Assembly: GCF_015832195.1 (NCBI RefSeq)
Contig: NC_052016.1
Coordinates: 83,582,547-83,646,546 of the forward strand
Direction: 5' to 3'
DNA from: Motacilla alba alba
Taxonomy: Eukaryota > Chordata > Aves > Passeriformes > Motacillidae
Length of the DNA stretch: 64,000 nt
Part shown: positions 1-12,782 of the stretch, in pieces
How positions within the stretch are numbered: position 1 is the stretch's first letter
Layout of the letters: every line of letters begins with the position of its first letter
Translations under genes and position numbers: made by a program
The notes under the pieces: generated by a model
What the model was told of the DNA's origin: nothing
The model's database searches: none
Seen by the model: the letters and a program-made list of their open reading frames with translations, nothing else

Positions 1-1428
1 ACCTCCTCTCTAGGCACCCAAAAGTCTCCAGATGAGCGCTTTATGGTCAAGCACATTGAAGGAGGCTGAGGGAGCACGGCATGCTGAACTGAGGTCTTGG
101 TGCACAAGGGGGAAACCAAGAAGGTCATGGCCCCACTGTCAGTCACATGCAGCACATACCACTTTTCTAACTCAACAATGGCAAATTTCCCTTAGCAATA
201 AACACTGCAATTCTCCACAATGCGATTTCTTACCTACTTCACCATATACAGTGCTGCTTAGGACTTCAGACAGGGGGTAAGACTACCTGTTGTTGCTCTT
301 TCTGTGATTTTTTCCACTACAAAAATATGTTAAAAAGGTCAGTTTTTGCTGCTTTTTGTCCTCCTCTTCTTGTATGCAGTCTGTTAGTGATATCTAGCTG
401 GACTTCGTTTTCTTGAGCTACTGGAAGCCTCAAATAGGTTTCTTACTATACAGGCAATAAAAAAGTATTAAATGCCCTGCAAATAACAATAAATATTAAA
501 TCTACAAGACCACATTTTTAGAAACCTCAGCAAAATGGCTCTCAGGTGGAACACCTCTGCCATGAAGGGGGCTTGCTCTTGAAATTAAGTGCATGGATGA
601 ACAGGAAAGGAATTAAGACGGCCAAGAAATGCACTCCAGAGGACTGTCACTGCAAGAGACATTCAAAACCAGATGAAAACATTGGTTTGGATGGCAAGAA
701 ATTATATCAACATGCACCCTGGTACAAAGATAAACTCCCTGGAGATACTTCTAGGAATGTCTAGGTGTTGAACTGAAGAACAGTGGGAAGATCTTTATGT
801 AAGCAGGAAATAAAGAAGTAGTGGAGCTCAGAGTGGCTTCGCTCTGTCAGCAAGGCTGGGCTGAGAGGGGCAGCTGAGCCACTGAAACACAGCTTTGCAC
901 TGATTTCCCTGTGCTGCTCCTGGTTTCAGCCCTGGATGTTGCACACCAGCAGCTGCAACACGCAGTGCAGCCAAGCCGAGCCCTGGACCAGCAGAGGAAA
1001 ACCATCACAACTGAGGTTTCATCACACATAACTAAAGTAGCTCTCCCACACCTGTCAAAACCAATGGCTTGCACACTGCATATACTCCCTTTAGCATTTA
1101 GCACCTCCCTGGTCTCACATAACTGGGCAGCTTCTCAACACAGTAACTCACCCTACTGAAGGAACACGCTCCAGTCCAAGGAGCACCCAGCACCTTGCAA
1201 TTAAGTACTCTCTAGGCAACAGAAATAGCTGCCTAGGAATTCACCCAGGTCCCTTATGACTCTGCTGGGCTTCTGAACTCTCAGACTGTGGGCTGCAGCT
1301 GAAATGCTGGCACAGCACAATGCCAAGATGCCCCAGTAACCTCTTCAGAGAGGGCTTATAACAACAGACCAGTTGTCCAGCTGGAGCAACATCTCAACAC
1401 CTTGGTAGTGCTCACTCAGCAGTGTCCC

Positions 1429-1800
1429 TGTGCTGGTTTACATTAGAGTGTGCCTTTCCCTGGCTGCTTGCTCTCAGTTTCTCTCTCCCAGCACCCAAAA
1501 AGCTGCTGGCTGAGAGCCCCAGCAGCTGGATGTGCCTGCCCACATACCAGAGATGATACCTACATTCTACCTCATTGCTTTCTGTTGCTATGGACTTGAT
1601 TACACAGCTCTCAGTGCATAACACAACTTCCTGTGGATTATATATCCTCCCCCAGCACTGGGACAGGGAGCCTGGGACTTTGGAGAAAGTGAAGCAAGAG
1701 CACGTCACCACCCCCAGACCTAACCCTACCACAAAACTATATACAGGTCACTGTCACAGATATATTAAAGCCCCAAAGATGGAGTTGCTGAAGAGTTTTA
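1429..1800 (+). mobile_element. possible solo LTR remnant
   Basis: The segment starts TGTGCTGGTTT, like several passerine ERV LTRs as I recall them. It has a TATA-like GGATTATATATCC near 1638 and ATTAAA near 1764. No target-site duplication or matching CA end was identified, so both ends and identity are unsure. Confidence 0.2.
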
Positions 1801-2671
1801 AATAGCGCTTTGAGACTAATGGATAGCTTCACAGGCTGAAATGTGCCAGCCTGGAGTAGATCCTCAGCATATGAAGAATCAATGACTGTAAACGAGGAGT
1901 TGAAATTGGAAGAGGCAAAGCACAGTGCAGAACTAAAAAGAAATCACTGCACAACTAATGTGATAGGAGAGGAATTGAAATGGAGAAAAAGCATCCTATT
2001 TCTGTGCCCAAAACAGGTGGAAATGTGAGGAGGAGTTTTTATTTTTTAAAAAATAATATTTTAAAGTAGTTAAAGACTTTCTATTAAAAGAAAAATTGAG
2101 GAAAACTTTCGTACAGCTATGGGGAAAAAGAAAAAGTGACCTATGATCATGCTGCAAAGGAACCTACCTCCAAATCCGAAACACGTCACAATGATAAATG
2201 GAAAGAAGTTAAACCTCCAAAATGCTATGACTATCCTCAGTTCTGTTCTGGACAGATGTTTGATGTATTGTATTTCTCTGTGACAGAGACCTGAGGGTTC
2301 AGAGGGGTTTTTTTTTATTATTTAATATTTTAGTGAAACTTGTATAGCTTGTCATGCCAGCAAGGTATTTTTTAATTAAAATGAAATGTATGTGTGTGGG
2401 GTGAGCCAGAGTTTATGAGGAGCTTCTTCAGGGGGAAAATGAATCAGTCCAGGATTTTCAAGAAAGATTCAAGGCTAGGCTCAAGCTTACTAACTCAGGA
2501 GGAATGTAAATTAGAGTGTACTTACCAGGCAGGGAAACCTGGGCTGGGAGTCAGGTTCTCCAGCTGGGGAGGGCATCCACCCTTGTTGCTCCACATGGCA
2601 AGTAAAGCGGCCATTTTCCAGCAACAGGGGCAGTAGGAAGGACCTTTGCTTGATGCAATCCTACACAGTGG

Positions 2672-2757
2672 GTTCTAAGAATACCCTGCTTGAGCAGGGA
2701 GGTTAGACCAGATGATTCCACTCTGGTCCTTTCCAACCTGACCCTGTGATTCTGTCA
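2672..2757 (+). mobile_element. CR1 LINE, 3' end fragment
   Basis: The sequence GAGCAGGGAGGTTAGACCAG, then GGTCCTTTCCAACCTGACCC and TGTGATTCTGTC, matches the 3' terminus of avian CR1 as I recall it (a tail of ATTCTGTG-like 8-mers). It is heavily 5'-truncated, as most CR1 copies are. Confidence 0.8.
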
Positions 2758-4904
2758 TAAAAGTACATCGGGGCTTCAAAAAGAGCCTCAAGTTCAGCTT
2801 TCCAGCAGCAATTCTCCTACACCTTACTGGGACCAAAGTGGAAGTCTTCCCTTTGCCCTAATTCTTGGAGTTTGTCAATGAACAATCTCTGGGGAGGGAT
2901 TCTAATGACTGAGAAATCTGACTGAGAAATGACATTACATCCGAACACAGGACTAGGATAAGGGGCTAAAAATTCAGGGAGATAACCCTTTTTTAAAGGC
3001 AATTTTTTATGCTCTTGCACTGGGAGACAAAAGAAATGTAAGAGCAGAATGGTAAGAGCAGAAGATGAGAGGCATAAGATTATTTCTTCTTAAAACACTT
3101 CGTGAATGCTATGTCTGTAGCTTATTTTCAGGTTATTCATATTAATTTTCTGAGCATCAATTTTCTGAGTGGGATCTGTTTTGTCTTATCCTGGTAGATG
3201 AATGGTGTTCTTCAGGGTTTTTATTACTTTCTGGGGGCTTTTTATTTTTTCTTCTTCTATTCATTTCATAATGTGATATACTTGTAATAAGTACTTGTCC
3301 TCTCTGAAATCATTCTTGATAAACAATACATATGAATCATCATTTTTCAACCTTGTTCTGAACCATTTCAAAATTAATAGGCTAATTAGTAACCTGGTAA
3401 ACTATTATCATAACCATTTTTTAAAAACCAACCACTTTGGTGTGGCCAGAAATCGCTATTGAGATAATATCCATGACAGTCTTTTGCAACACCCTGCCAC
3501 ATCCCGAGACTTGAAAGTTTCTCTGCTATGTGCTGAAGCACGCTCTTGTGGTGGGACCTAGAGTGCCAAATATGAAAGGGTGACTCACGTTCCTCGGGAT
3601 CCAGCGATCCTCTCCTTGAATATTTTACATAGCTGAATCCCTAGTCAACCTGCCTAACTTGAGGTGCCTGGCTCTCTCCCCATCAAAGGCACCTGGGGTG
3701 GAAAAGCTCCTTGAAGAAGCGTCCTAGTATAGGAATACACCTGACCTGAACTGGGCCACACACTCAGGTGCTGGGCAGAGGCAGGGAAGTGCTCCTCCTG
3801 CTTCAATCTAGTTAAATTTCACTGGCTTTTTCTGCTCTTGCAGTGCTTGATCTCTTCCTTCTGCACTGTACAGATACCCAGCCCCTATCCTGGCTTTTCC
3901 AATCAGTCTGGACTTTTAAATCTTTGGCAACACTGGCGTCTGCATTAGTGCAGTGTCGTGGAAGGATTTTTTAATACTGCCAAAGCAGGATGACAGCCTG
4001 TATTATGATCCTACATGCAGCTTCATCTTCAGTCTCTCCCCACTACCCAGGGTGTTAACCAGATTATATTTCTATCCATCTTGCGCAAGATGAATATTTC
4101 TAAACTGGCTATCCCAGTCTTACAGTCTGCAGCACTATCTGTGTCCACAGCATGAATATTTTTATTTAGTCTCCCATCCTTCAGGAGTGACTTTTCTTTA
4201 CCCTCCCCTAAGCAGGAACCTCTCTGAAAGTATTCTTCCCCAGTACACCTTCTCAAATATTGACCTTTAAATCTCTGTGCAGGTGGACAAGTGGGAGCTC
4301 CCCTCAGCTGGTGTCTGCTTACAACTCTTTTGTGCACCTCTTCGTGCCACAATTATTTTATGCATGCACCTTCTGCCTTAGCATGGAGAAAAAACCCTCC
4401 CACCCTCCCCATTGCCTTTTCACAGGAACAGCAGCATCAGGGGCTTGAGGAAGCATGAGTTCTGCCTCTCTCCTGTCCTGCTCAAGCAATCATAAAACCA
4501 GCAGCTTTATGATAATGTCCTGCATGTTGCCATGGTGCAGGAGAGGAACCAGTTTCACCCTCCTGTTGCTGAGTGTGCTTCAGTAGTGACATCCCATGTG
4601 CCACAGGAAGTTTTCTGCAGTTTTATCGTTTTTGCCACTATTTTGCCAGCCGGCTTCTTAGTAGCAAATTGAGCAGGAAATCGCATCTTTTCCCCCTCTA
4701 ATATATTTACCCATTTAATCAGGCTGCAACACTTTTTTGGTATTTTTTGTGGGCTTAAAAAAATATTCTAGCTGTTGTGTCTACAAAATTAAGAAATCAT
4801 CCTTTCTCAATATGCCAGCTTTTTTTTTGCCATGTAATCCATCTTTCTCTTGATCTAACCAATCAATTTCTATTATTTATATTGAAAAGTCCTGCACTTA
4901 AACT

Positions 4905-5067
4905 TTCCTTCCTTCCTTCCTTCCTTCCTTCCTTCCTTCCTTCCTTCCTTCCTTCCTTCCTTCCTTCCTTCCTTCCTTCCTTCCTTCCTTCCTTCCTTCC
5001 TTCCTTCCTTCCTTCCTTCCTTCCTTCCTTCCTTCCTTCCTTCCTTCCTTCCTTCCTTCCTTCCTTC
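4905..5067. repeat. (TTCC)n microsatellite, about 41 units
   Basis: An uninterrupted tetranucleotide array of about 163 bp, followed by a few imperfect units to about 5078. It makes artificial open frames on both strands. One strand is pure pyrimidine and the other pure purine, so it can form triplex (H-DNA) structures and is likely to be length-polymorphic. Confidence 0.99.
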
Positions 5068-6254
5068 ACTTCCTTCCAACACTTCCACCTCACCTTTCCA
5101 AGTGAGCTGGTCTTCAAGCTCCAAAGCAAAGAGCATGCACTTCTTTTCCTTTGGCTACCTGGAAATAAGGCTGTCTTGTCATGATTTTTATCCTGAGTAC
5201 TTCATTTCATAGCATTTGAGGAAGAAACTCATGTCTTACTGGGTTTTCCACAACCTAAGTTTAGCAACATAACTCTCCTTCTGGTTTCCACATGTTTACA
5301 AAAGATGATGTATGTCCCCCTGGAAATGGATTACCAGCTCTGTATGGGCATACTTGCATGTTTGTGTGCCTCCACCAGCATGAGGAGTCAAAGACAGCTG
5401 GACTCACTACATGACTGAAGTGTCTGCTCTCAGCTTCACTTATTTTGTGGAGCAGGCTGTCATGGCATGACCTGGAAATCTTCACACTGGAGTTCAGGAG
5501 AGAAAGTAAAAGAGAGAAAGAAAAGTTTATCTGCTGCATAGTATCCTCCACATTCCCTAAAAAGCATGTGTTGTTAACAGCAGGACTGCCATAGAGCAGA
5601 AGACATTTGCAAAATTCCCCTGTGGACTTGTGGTGGGTCTCTGTAGAGTCTGAAAGGATGGAAAAAGGAAGACAGATGAGATTTATAATTTTTTTTTCTT
5701 TCTGAATTAGACAGTGGATGTTTCAGTTTAAAGAGATTCACATGTAAGTTTAATTCCTTCTCACAACAGAATGTAAACTGTGGTGTGAGTAAAGGGTTTT
5801 TGCATGATGTCTGCAATCTCTTTCTTCCCTCTCTTTAGGGAAGATAAATCTTCCTCTCCCCACACCCCATGTTGAACACCAAGATATATCTGCATGTGGC
5901 CACTGGCACTTGGACACTCACATCAGCATAAGGAGAGATTATGGTGGCATTATGGCCTTCTGGTGTTGAATACAGAGAAAATAAGGATCAACAGGAGAGC
6001 ACAATGCGTACTTGCTGCAGGCTGGCCAAAAGAAGCTCAGTATCAAGGGCTGTGGAGGTGTTGAGGTGCCACCTGGGCTACCAGCTCAATTACTCAGCTC
6101 AGCTGGAGAGAAAAGGCATAGCAGAGAAGATGGCATCTGTGTTTTTGAGTCCTCAAAGGCTATCTGTGGAGAAGGTAAACTCATTTGGCATCTACTTTAA
6201 ACCCTGCATATTGTATACCCATTGCTGACCAGAGGAAAAATAAATGGTGTTGGT

Positions 6255-6292
6255 ACAGTTCAACAGTGGAACAGTTCAGTGGAACAGTTCAA
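6255..6292. repeat. short tandem repeat, GGAACAGTTCAGT-like units
   Basis: About three imperfect copies of a 12-13 bp unit containing AACAGTTCA lie in tandem just upstream of the octamer cluster at 6378-6416. Confidence 0.7.
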
Positions 6293-6377
6293 AGTGTGCT
6301 CAACTAATATATAACTACATCCAGGGTACACCTGGCAAAAAAATTTTATTTTTTTAGACATTGTAGGTTTATGTTGT

Positions 6378-6416
6378 ATTTGCAAATCTTCTATTTGCAT
6401 GTCAAAGTGTTATTGT
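6378..6416. promoter_or_regulatory. candidate enhancer core: two POU octamers and a SOX-like site
   Basis: ATTTGCAAAT at 6378-6387, ATTTGCAT at 6393-6400 and ATTGT at 6412-6416 fall within 39 bp of AT-rich unique sequence. POU and SOX factors commonly bind such paired sites. The regulatory role is inferred from motifs and from the likely position next to SOX21; conservation has not been checked. Confidence 0.3.
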
Positions 6417-8785
6417 GACGCCAATATCACCAGCCCCATGACTATTGCACAAACAGAGATATAAATATGGATTTTCTCCCCAACAACTGAGACCTTAAGG
6501 GTTATAGCTCAGCAACTGAGAACAGTAGGTCATTTGACACATTTAACACCAAAGAAATGTCCCTCACGGTGTTACAACATTGGTTTTAAAGCTCTTAATT
6601 ACAGATCAGTCAGACCCAGGAACAAGGGTTTCATATCTTTCAATCAGCTGAAGGAGTCTTCCTGACTGCTGCAGTGTCTTCAAGAAAGATATCTGAGCTG
6701 AGTGTGGTCGCTGGGAGAGCAGCACTGTATTATTCATAGGAATATGGCAGATATGCAAACGCCTGTTGAGTTTCCAAATTGCATTCAGCTTTTCCACGAA
6801 GTATTCCTGGCATTTTTCTCATTCATAGAGGAAAGGTACTCCCATAAAGCAGATCAAAGGGAAATAGGAGCTTAGCACTCAGAGGAAAGATCCTTTCCTT
6901 CTTTTTGCCCTGTCAGCATAGGAAAAAGTGACAAACAAGTTCCCTCCTTTCCCACAGCAAGGTAGGCAAAGCACAGCGCCTGACAGACACCATATCAAAG
7001 GGACGAGCCACGAGGTTAGCATGCAGCACCGCTCTGTGTCACAAGTGCTGCTCAGCCACCTCTGCCCCTGCGGCACTTGCTCACCAGGTATTATCTTCCA
7101 ACAGTTTACCTCCATGGGTTTCAATGGGAAGCACTAAGACACTCTCTTTCAGGACAAAGAAAAAGGGATCAAGTAAATAAAGAGGCCAAAATACCTGAAC
7201 GCACCAAGAAAAAATATGGAAGGATTCATTTAAAAGAGTCTGTGTGGCATGCTGTGTTCTGTCATCTGACAACACTGCTGCTGGCAGTGGGAGGCCAAAG
7301 AGCACCTTTAAGCACAGAGAAGCTGCTGAAAACAAGCCTGGGACAATGCGACCCTCTGTGGAGTCAAGAGAATTTTCATGAGTATCAAGATCAAAATCAT
7401 CATGTTTTGGTGTTGGTAATTTTTGTCTCCTAATTTCAAAGACAAATGCCGCAATTAAAAACTATATTTTCTGCAATTGTTTAGAATAAAAAAATGGAAA
7501 TGGTGAAGAAAAGGTGAAGCAAAAGAAAGAATTTTTGACACCAGAAGCAGAGAGGATAAGATATTTTCCTCCCTAATTTTTCCGGCAAGCCTAGGCAGCT
7601 CCAGGTGGGACAGGTCACCAAGAAACATTGCAAGATGTAGCTGGTAAAGGAGGCCCAGATCCATCAGAAAGTCTTTATGGGACTGCGTCTTTATGCCCCA
7701 TGCTGGGTCAATTACAGTGGCCATGGCCAAGCCTGCAGCTCCCTGGGAGAACACATCCCACTGTGCAGCTAATCTTTGTAAAGTGTTCCCATACAAACAG
7801 CTGCCTCACCAGTAGGTAGATGCTAGGCACCAGGGAGCCAGGAAAGCAGGGCAAGAGATGAGTAGGAACATATCAAAGACAATTACGTGCAAGTAGGTTT
7901 TTTCGCTGGGTTTTCTCTACCTCACCCTGCAATGGAAAAAAACCTGAGATCATGGATTGAGCATAAAAAAATGGATAAAGGAAGGACTTAATTTGTAGGT
8001 GGGCTTGAATCTTTAATACTGTGCCCCAAGGAAGCCACTGCCTAGACAGCCAAATACTATCTGGAGTGACTAATAAAGGCAGGAATTATGGCACAGACCC
8101 CCATAGTCGTCCCATCTATCTCAGCTAGTGAACAAGCAGATGCTTTAGCTTTCTCCGCCCAGGAGGCTGAAATTCCCCTCATGAAGAGCCTTCCAACATT
8201 AATTGCAGAGACACAACCTGCCTTTCTATAAGACAAATTAATAATTTCCTTAATCCACCATCGGGAAATGGAAAGCTTTGATGCTTTAATTCCTTTCCTG
8301 TGACCATGGCAACAACAAAAAGGAAGAGGGGGGGGATGTTAATTTTCTCATCCATGAGAATTTCGGCAAATAGTATGTTAGCATTCTTTGCCTGTAAGTG
8401 AGTCTTGGCTATAGAGGAGTCCAGAGAATCACACAAAAGGCAGGTACAAAATCAGGCACCTCAGACATAATGGTACATAATGATGGGAGGGAAGCTGGAG
8501 CTAGACTTCAGCAACATCACTCGGGGCAGAAAATGCAGAGGGGCTGTAGCACTATGATTATTTAACCCAGTTCCATCACCCTTCAGGGACAAAAACCAGC
8601 TCACCACAGTGTTGTGCTGGGGGCATTGAAGCCCACTGATGCTCAGAAAGGGAGACCTGTTAAAATTAGCATGGTTTGACCTTCTCCAAAAAAAGAAACA
8701 GAACACGAGGACACGATTCTTAGCCTGCAGTACAGGTAGTTATAGCATTAAACATGGTTATTGCATAAAAGTGCAGTGTATGTGT

Positions 8786-8827
8786 GTGCATGTATATAAA
8801 TACACATATCTATGTATATACATGCAC
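8786..8827. repeat. inverted repeat in an alternating purine-pyrimidine stretch
   Basis: GTGCATGTATATA at 8786-8798 is the exact reverse complement of 8815-8827, with a 16-nt spacer; one more base pair extends it outward. The surrounding 8770-8832 alternates T/G/A/C in a Z-DNA-prone or cruciform-prone manner. Confidence 0.85.
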
Positions 8828-10964
8828 ATATGTCTCACATGCCCGCACTTCACAGTCTAATGTCTGTTTGCATGCACAATACCAGCAGTGGAAGAAATCT
8901 CTAGTACCCAGATGGAAAATCCTTTTTACGTCATGCACGAAGTGCAGATGCATGAGTAAACACACTTTCCAATCCAGAACATTTCGTCTCATCTGTGTGG
9001 TCCATGAAGATCAGTTTGATGTGTGCTACACCCTGCAGTACCTAGGAGGATGTTAGGCCTCATGGGCCAAAGCCCTGCTGAGGAACACACACCAAAAAGT
9101 GTGGCTGCTTGCAGCACAGAGCTCACACCCTCTAATTTACAGGTTATAGACAAGACTCTGCTTCTTTTCCTTAGGAGCACAAGCTCATCCTCCATGCACA
9201 CAGCCCTACTTCTACAAATCCAGTCAGCTGGAACAATCCAGGAACATGCAGAACAGCCCGGGTTCAAAAAACCCTGAGGTTTGCGTACAGAAATGCTCAC
9301 AGAGCTGATACTAAATGCAGCTCCTCTGCTGGAGCTTCCACTGATTAGTCTGCAGCAAGGAGAGGCTGGATTCCTAGCGTGTGAATCAGGCTGCATGGTT
9401 TGAGGGAGGCTGATTCACCCAAGCTTGACTATGCTGGAACTGATAGAGCCAAGGCTTTGCGCAAGTGGAGGTATCAAAACAAGGATCTAAATACATAATC
9501 CTCAAACTGAGTGCGTCTCCGGTTGAGAGGAGACTGCATTCAGCTGCTCTGAGGAGCTTGTGTCTCGAGGTCCTCTGACATGGTCCAGGGCTGCCTGGTC
9601 TGCTCAGAGGTGATGCTGCCCCAGCACCTGCATTCTTTTGTAGCTTGGATGTACAGGCTGTCTTTTCTAACACACACTTCTGGCACACACTTGTCTTTCC
9701 AGCTGCTCAGCCACCGAAAGCATAGTAAATGCTGAATAATGTCTGCTTCATTGGTATTAAATAAGAAAAACTTTTGACTTTATGGGTGCTGAGGAGTACA
9801 ATGTGATTTCAGGTAGGCACAGAAATATAGTGCAAAGCTTTGAATGGGCCAAGAAGCATCTAAAGGGCATATCTGTATTCAACACTGAGCACTCTGACCC
9901 GATATGTGAATATCAGACTCACCTGGTGACAAAAGTTGGGACACTTCCCTTCTCTGGAAAGAAAACCTCATTTACTTAGTCTTTGTTCATGCTGAGACTT
10001 GGCCAGTAGGCATGGTGAAGCTAAATTTTACTGGCTTCATGAAGCAGCCCTCTTGAATTAAGAGCCTGTGCAATCAAAGGAGCAGAGTGCCTTTCAAAGG
10101 CACTGAGCTTGTTCAGCTGCTCCTCAGAGTTTCCTTACCAGTGGGATGCCTCCCCAAGGATCATGTCCTGCTCAAATGTATGGTTTCCCCAGACAACTGC
10201 TGTCTGTTGCATTTTTCTGCATCATTAAAACCCAAGGCAGCACTTTGCTGATAGCACTGAGAAATAGAAACAGCAAACAGTTGCTGCAATGCTGTGTTTC
10301 ATAAGGTGGGTGAGAAATTTCCAAAGAAAAAGAAGCTGAACTTCCCACAACAGAATTATAATTCAATACATTTACCTTTCACTCTGTGCTTAATCTGCAT
10401 TTCTTGAAGTTCATGTGGACCCATTTAACCTTCAGGGAACATTTATTCACTGAAGATGGCTAGTCACTAACTGATCCCATTTCAGCTTAATACCTTGCCT
10501 TTTGTGCTGCCTTCTAACTACAGAACCCAGACGTAAAAGAGTATGCTGGTACCCTTCTACCAGCACAAATCCCAAACGAAAAAGAGTTTGAGCATCTCTG
10601 CCACCTATCATTTAGCTGAGATGCCTATTTCAGAATTCAGGGTGCCTAAAGAAGATGGACAAGCAGGCCTTGAACACCCAAAGTGGATTGGGAGGGTCAA
10701 TTAGAATTATGCATTAAAAATGCCCTTTGAATACCTGTAATGCAGAGTGTGGGTCTGTTTAAGGCAAGGTTGTTTACAGTGAGGTTTCACTGCATTGTCA
10801 CAGTTTTGTGAAGTGCAAACAGGGAATAAGGGTACCTGCAGGAGCCAGTGGCAGTCTGTTTGTTTGGCTGAGTGGGTAGAGCTGATGCACCTCGTAGTTT
10901 AGGGAAAACAAATGTTCTCAGGAGGACAGAGAGAGGCACAGATGTATATTTTGTTTACTGTTAG

Positions 10965-11225
10965 GGATATTAGCTTTAGCACATGTGTGTGTGTGTGGGC
11001 TTAGAGGATTAAGCATGATTGTGTATTGACGGTCAATAATATTTGCATTTTATCATGTGTAAATGATATTAACACAGAAGTTATGATGCAATGTGTAGCA
11101 AGTTTCATTATCCCTCATTAAAGCAGCTCTCTCTTGCAAGTGCAAATGTACTGGAAGGCTGACCTAAATGTAGAAGAAGCTGAATGCTGATCCTTATCTT
11201 AATGAACAAATACAATTAGCCCAGT
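10965..11225. promoter_or_regulatory. candidate conserved non-coding element (octamer, SOX and homeobox-like sites)
   Basis: Unique AT-rich sequence with ATTTGCAT at 11041-11048, GATTGTGT and TCAATAAT just before it, ATGATGCAAT near 11085 and ACAATTAG near 11212. The composition looks like vertebrate developmental enhancers. A GT-repeat of eight units lies at its edge (about 10984-10997). The call rests on motif content only. Confidence 0.3.
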
Positions 11226-11855
11226 GTAAGAGTGTCAGGTATTGAAATGATCCTCTATATTACCTTCTGTCTTTTATTTCTCTGCCATGAGCATCTCCTG
11301 ATGGTATCAGAGCAGCATCTCATCACAGCACCTGGCAAAAACTACCTGAGGGTCCATGAAGCATCATATCTGGTCAGTCAGTCTAGGCCCAGGGTAACCA
11401 GCCATTTCTCTTGTGGTTGGACTTCCTCAAATGTACACTTAGACTTTTAGGACATCCTGGGGAAGGTTTCTATTTCATGCCTTTCAGCTTTCTTGACTGT
11501 CTCAAAGAGGGGACAAAGCCTCAGTCCCCTCTACCAGAGCTGGTGTCCCTTGCAATGGTTGCTCCACTGGCAATTTATGATAATGAAGATCTGAATGAAG
11601 GATCTGCAGAGAGCCCTTGCCATCCTTTTGGGAATTCTCTTGATAAAAGTGTGGCAAGGCTAGTGACATCCTTTCTTCATTTTGGTTGCTGATCTCCTTT
11701 GATTTGTAATATCTACCACAAACAACCAAAGATTTTCATCTTTAATGAAGACCCACTGACAAACTGGCCTTTGTCCTCTGGAGTGAGATTTCTACCAAGA
11801 AAAAGAGGGCAAATAATAAGAGTTCCATAGATGGAATGTTTCAAAACCAGGTTAC

Positions 11856-12782
11856 ACACAATCATAGAACAATTTGAGTTGTAAGTGGCCATTAAAGCCT
11901 GTCTAGTTCAACATCCCTGCAAGAAGTAGAGACATCTTCAACCAGATCAGGTTACTCAGAGCCCCATCCAATCTGGCCTTGAATGTTTCAAGGATGGAAA
12001 CCACTGCCCTCTCTGGGAAACCAGTTCCAGTGTTTCACCACTCTCACTGCAAAAAATTTCCTTTGTCTAGTGTAAATCTACTCTGCTTCAGTTTAAAACC
12101 CTTACGTCTTGTCCTGTTGCAACGTACCCTACCAAAATGTTTGTCCCTGCCTTTCTTATAAACCTCATTGAAGTACCAAAAATCACAGTAAGTTCTCCCC
12201 GGGGCCATCTCCAACTGGAATAACCCCAACTTCTTCATAGAAGAAGTGCTCTAGACCACTGATCATCTTTGTGGCCTTCCTCTGGACTGACTTCAGCAGG
12301 TCCATGACCTTCTTGTATTGGAGGCCCCAGAACTGGACACAGTACTCTGGGTGAAGTCTCACCAAAGAGGAGCAGAAGGAGAGAATCTCTGCCCTCACCC
12401 TGCTGTCTGTTCATGCTCCTTTGGATACAGCCCAGGATATGGTTGGCCTTCACGGCTGTGAGCACACATTGCCAGGACATGTCCAGCCTCTCATTCACCA
12501 GCACCTCAAAGTCCTTCTTGGAAGGGCTGCTCTCTGTCTCTGTCTTCCAGACTATATTTATCCTGGGGTTGCTGTCTCAAATCATCTCCCTGTCCTCCAT
12601 GTGCCTTAGCACAGCTAGGAGGATCTGCTACATGACTTTCCCAGGCACAGAGGCTGAGAAGTTGATACTTCCCAGGCTATTCCTTTCTACCCCTTTAAAA
12701 AATGAGTGCAGTATTTTCCCACTTCCAGTCCCCAGGGACTTCATCCAGCTACTATAACTTTTCAAATATCATGGAAAGATAT
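11856..12782 (-). mobile_element. CR1 LINE fragment with ORF2 C-terminal remnant
   Basis: The plus-strand text reads as the reverse complement of CR1 from its 3' tail (AATCATAGAAC) through CCCCATCCAATCTGGCCTTG and AGGATATGGTTGGCCTTC to GATCTGCTACATGACTTTCC. The minus-strand frame at 12398-12183 gives PEYCVQFWGLQYKK and SVQRKATKMISGLE, the conserved C-terminal end of CR1 ORF2. It is about 0.9 kb long, 5'-truncated, frameshifted and internally deleted near 12560-12600, so it is inactive. Confidence 0.92.

Noticed and set aside
4777..5184. 135-codon plus-strand frame and two minus-strand frames of SFLP / EGRK-like repeats
   Set aside because: They are translations of the TTCC microsatellite; a tetranucleotide array is stop-free in all frames.
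8989..9396. 135-codon minus-strand intergenic frame
   Set aside because: There is no recognisable domain, an opposing frame is open on the other strand, and no splice or promoter context is evident.
12183..12398. 71-codon frame with PEYCVQFW
   Set aside because: It is not a host gene; it is a decayed CR1 ORF2 end and is reported within the CR1 element.
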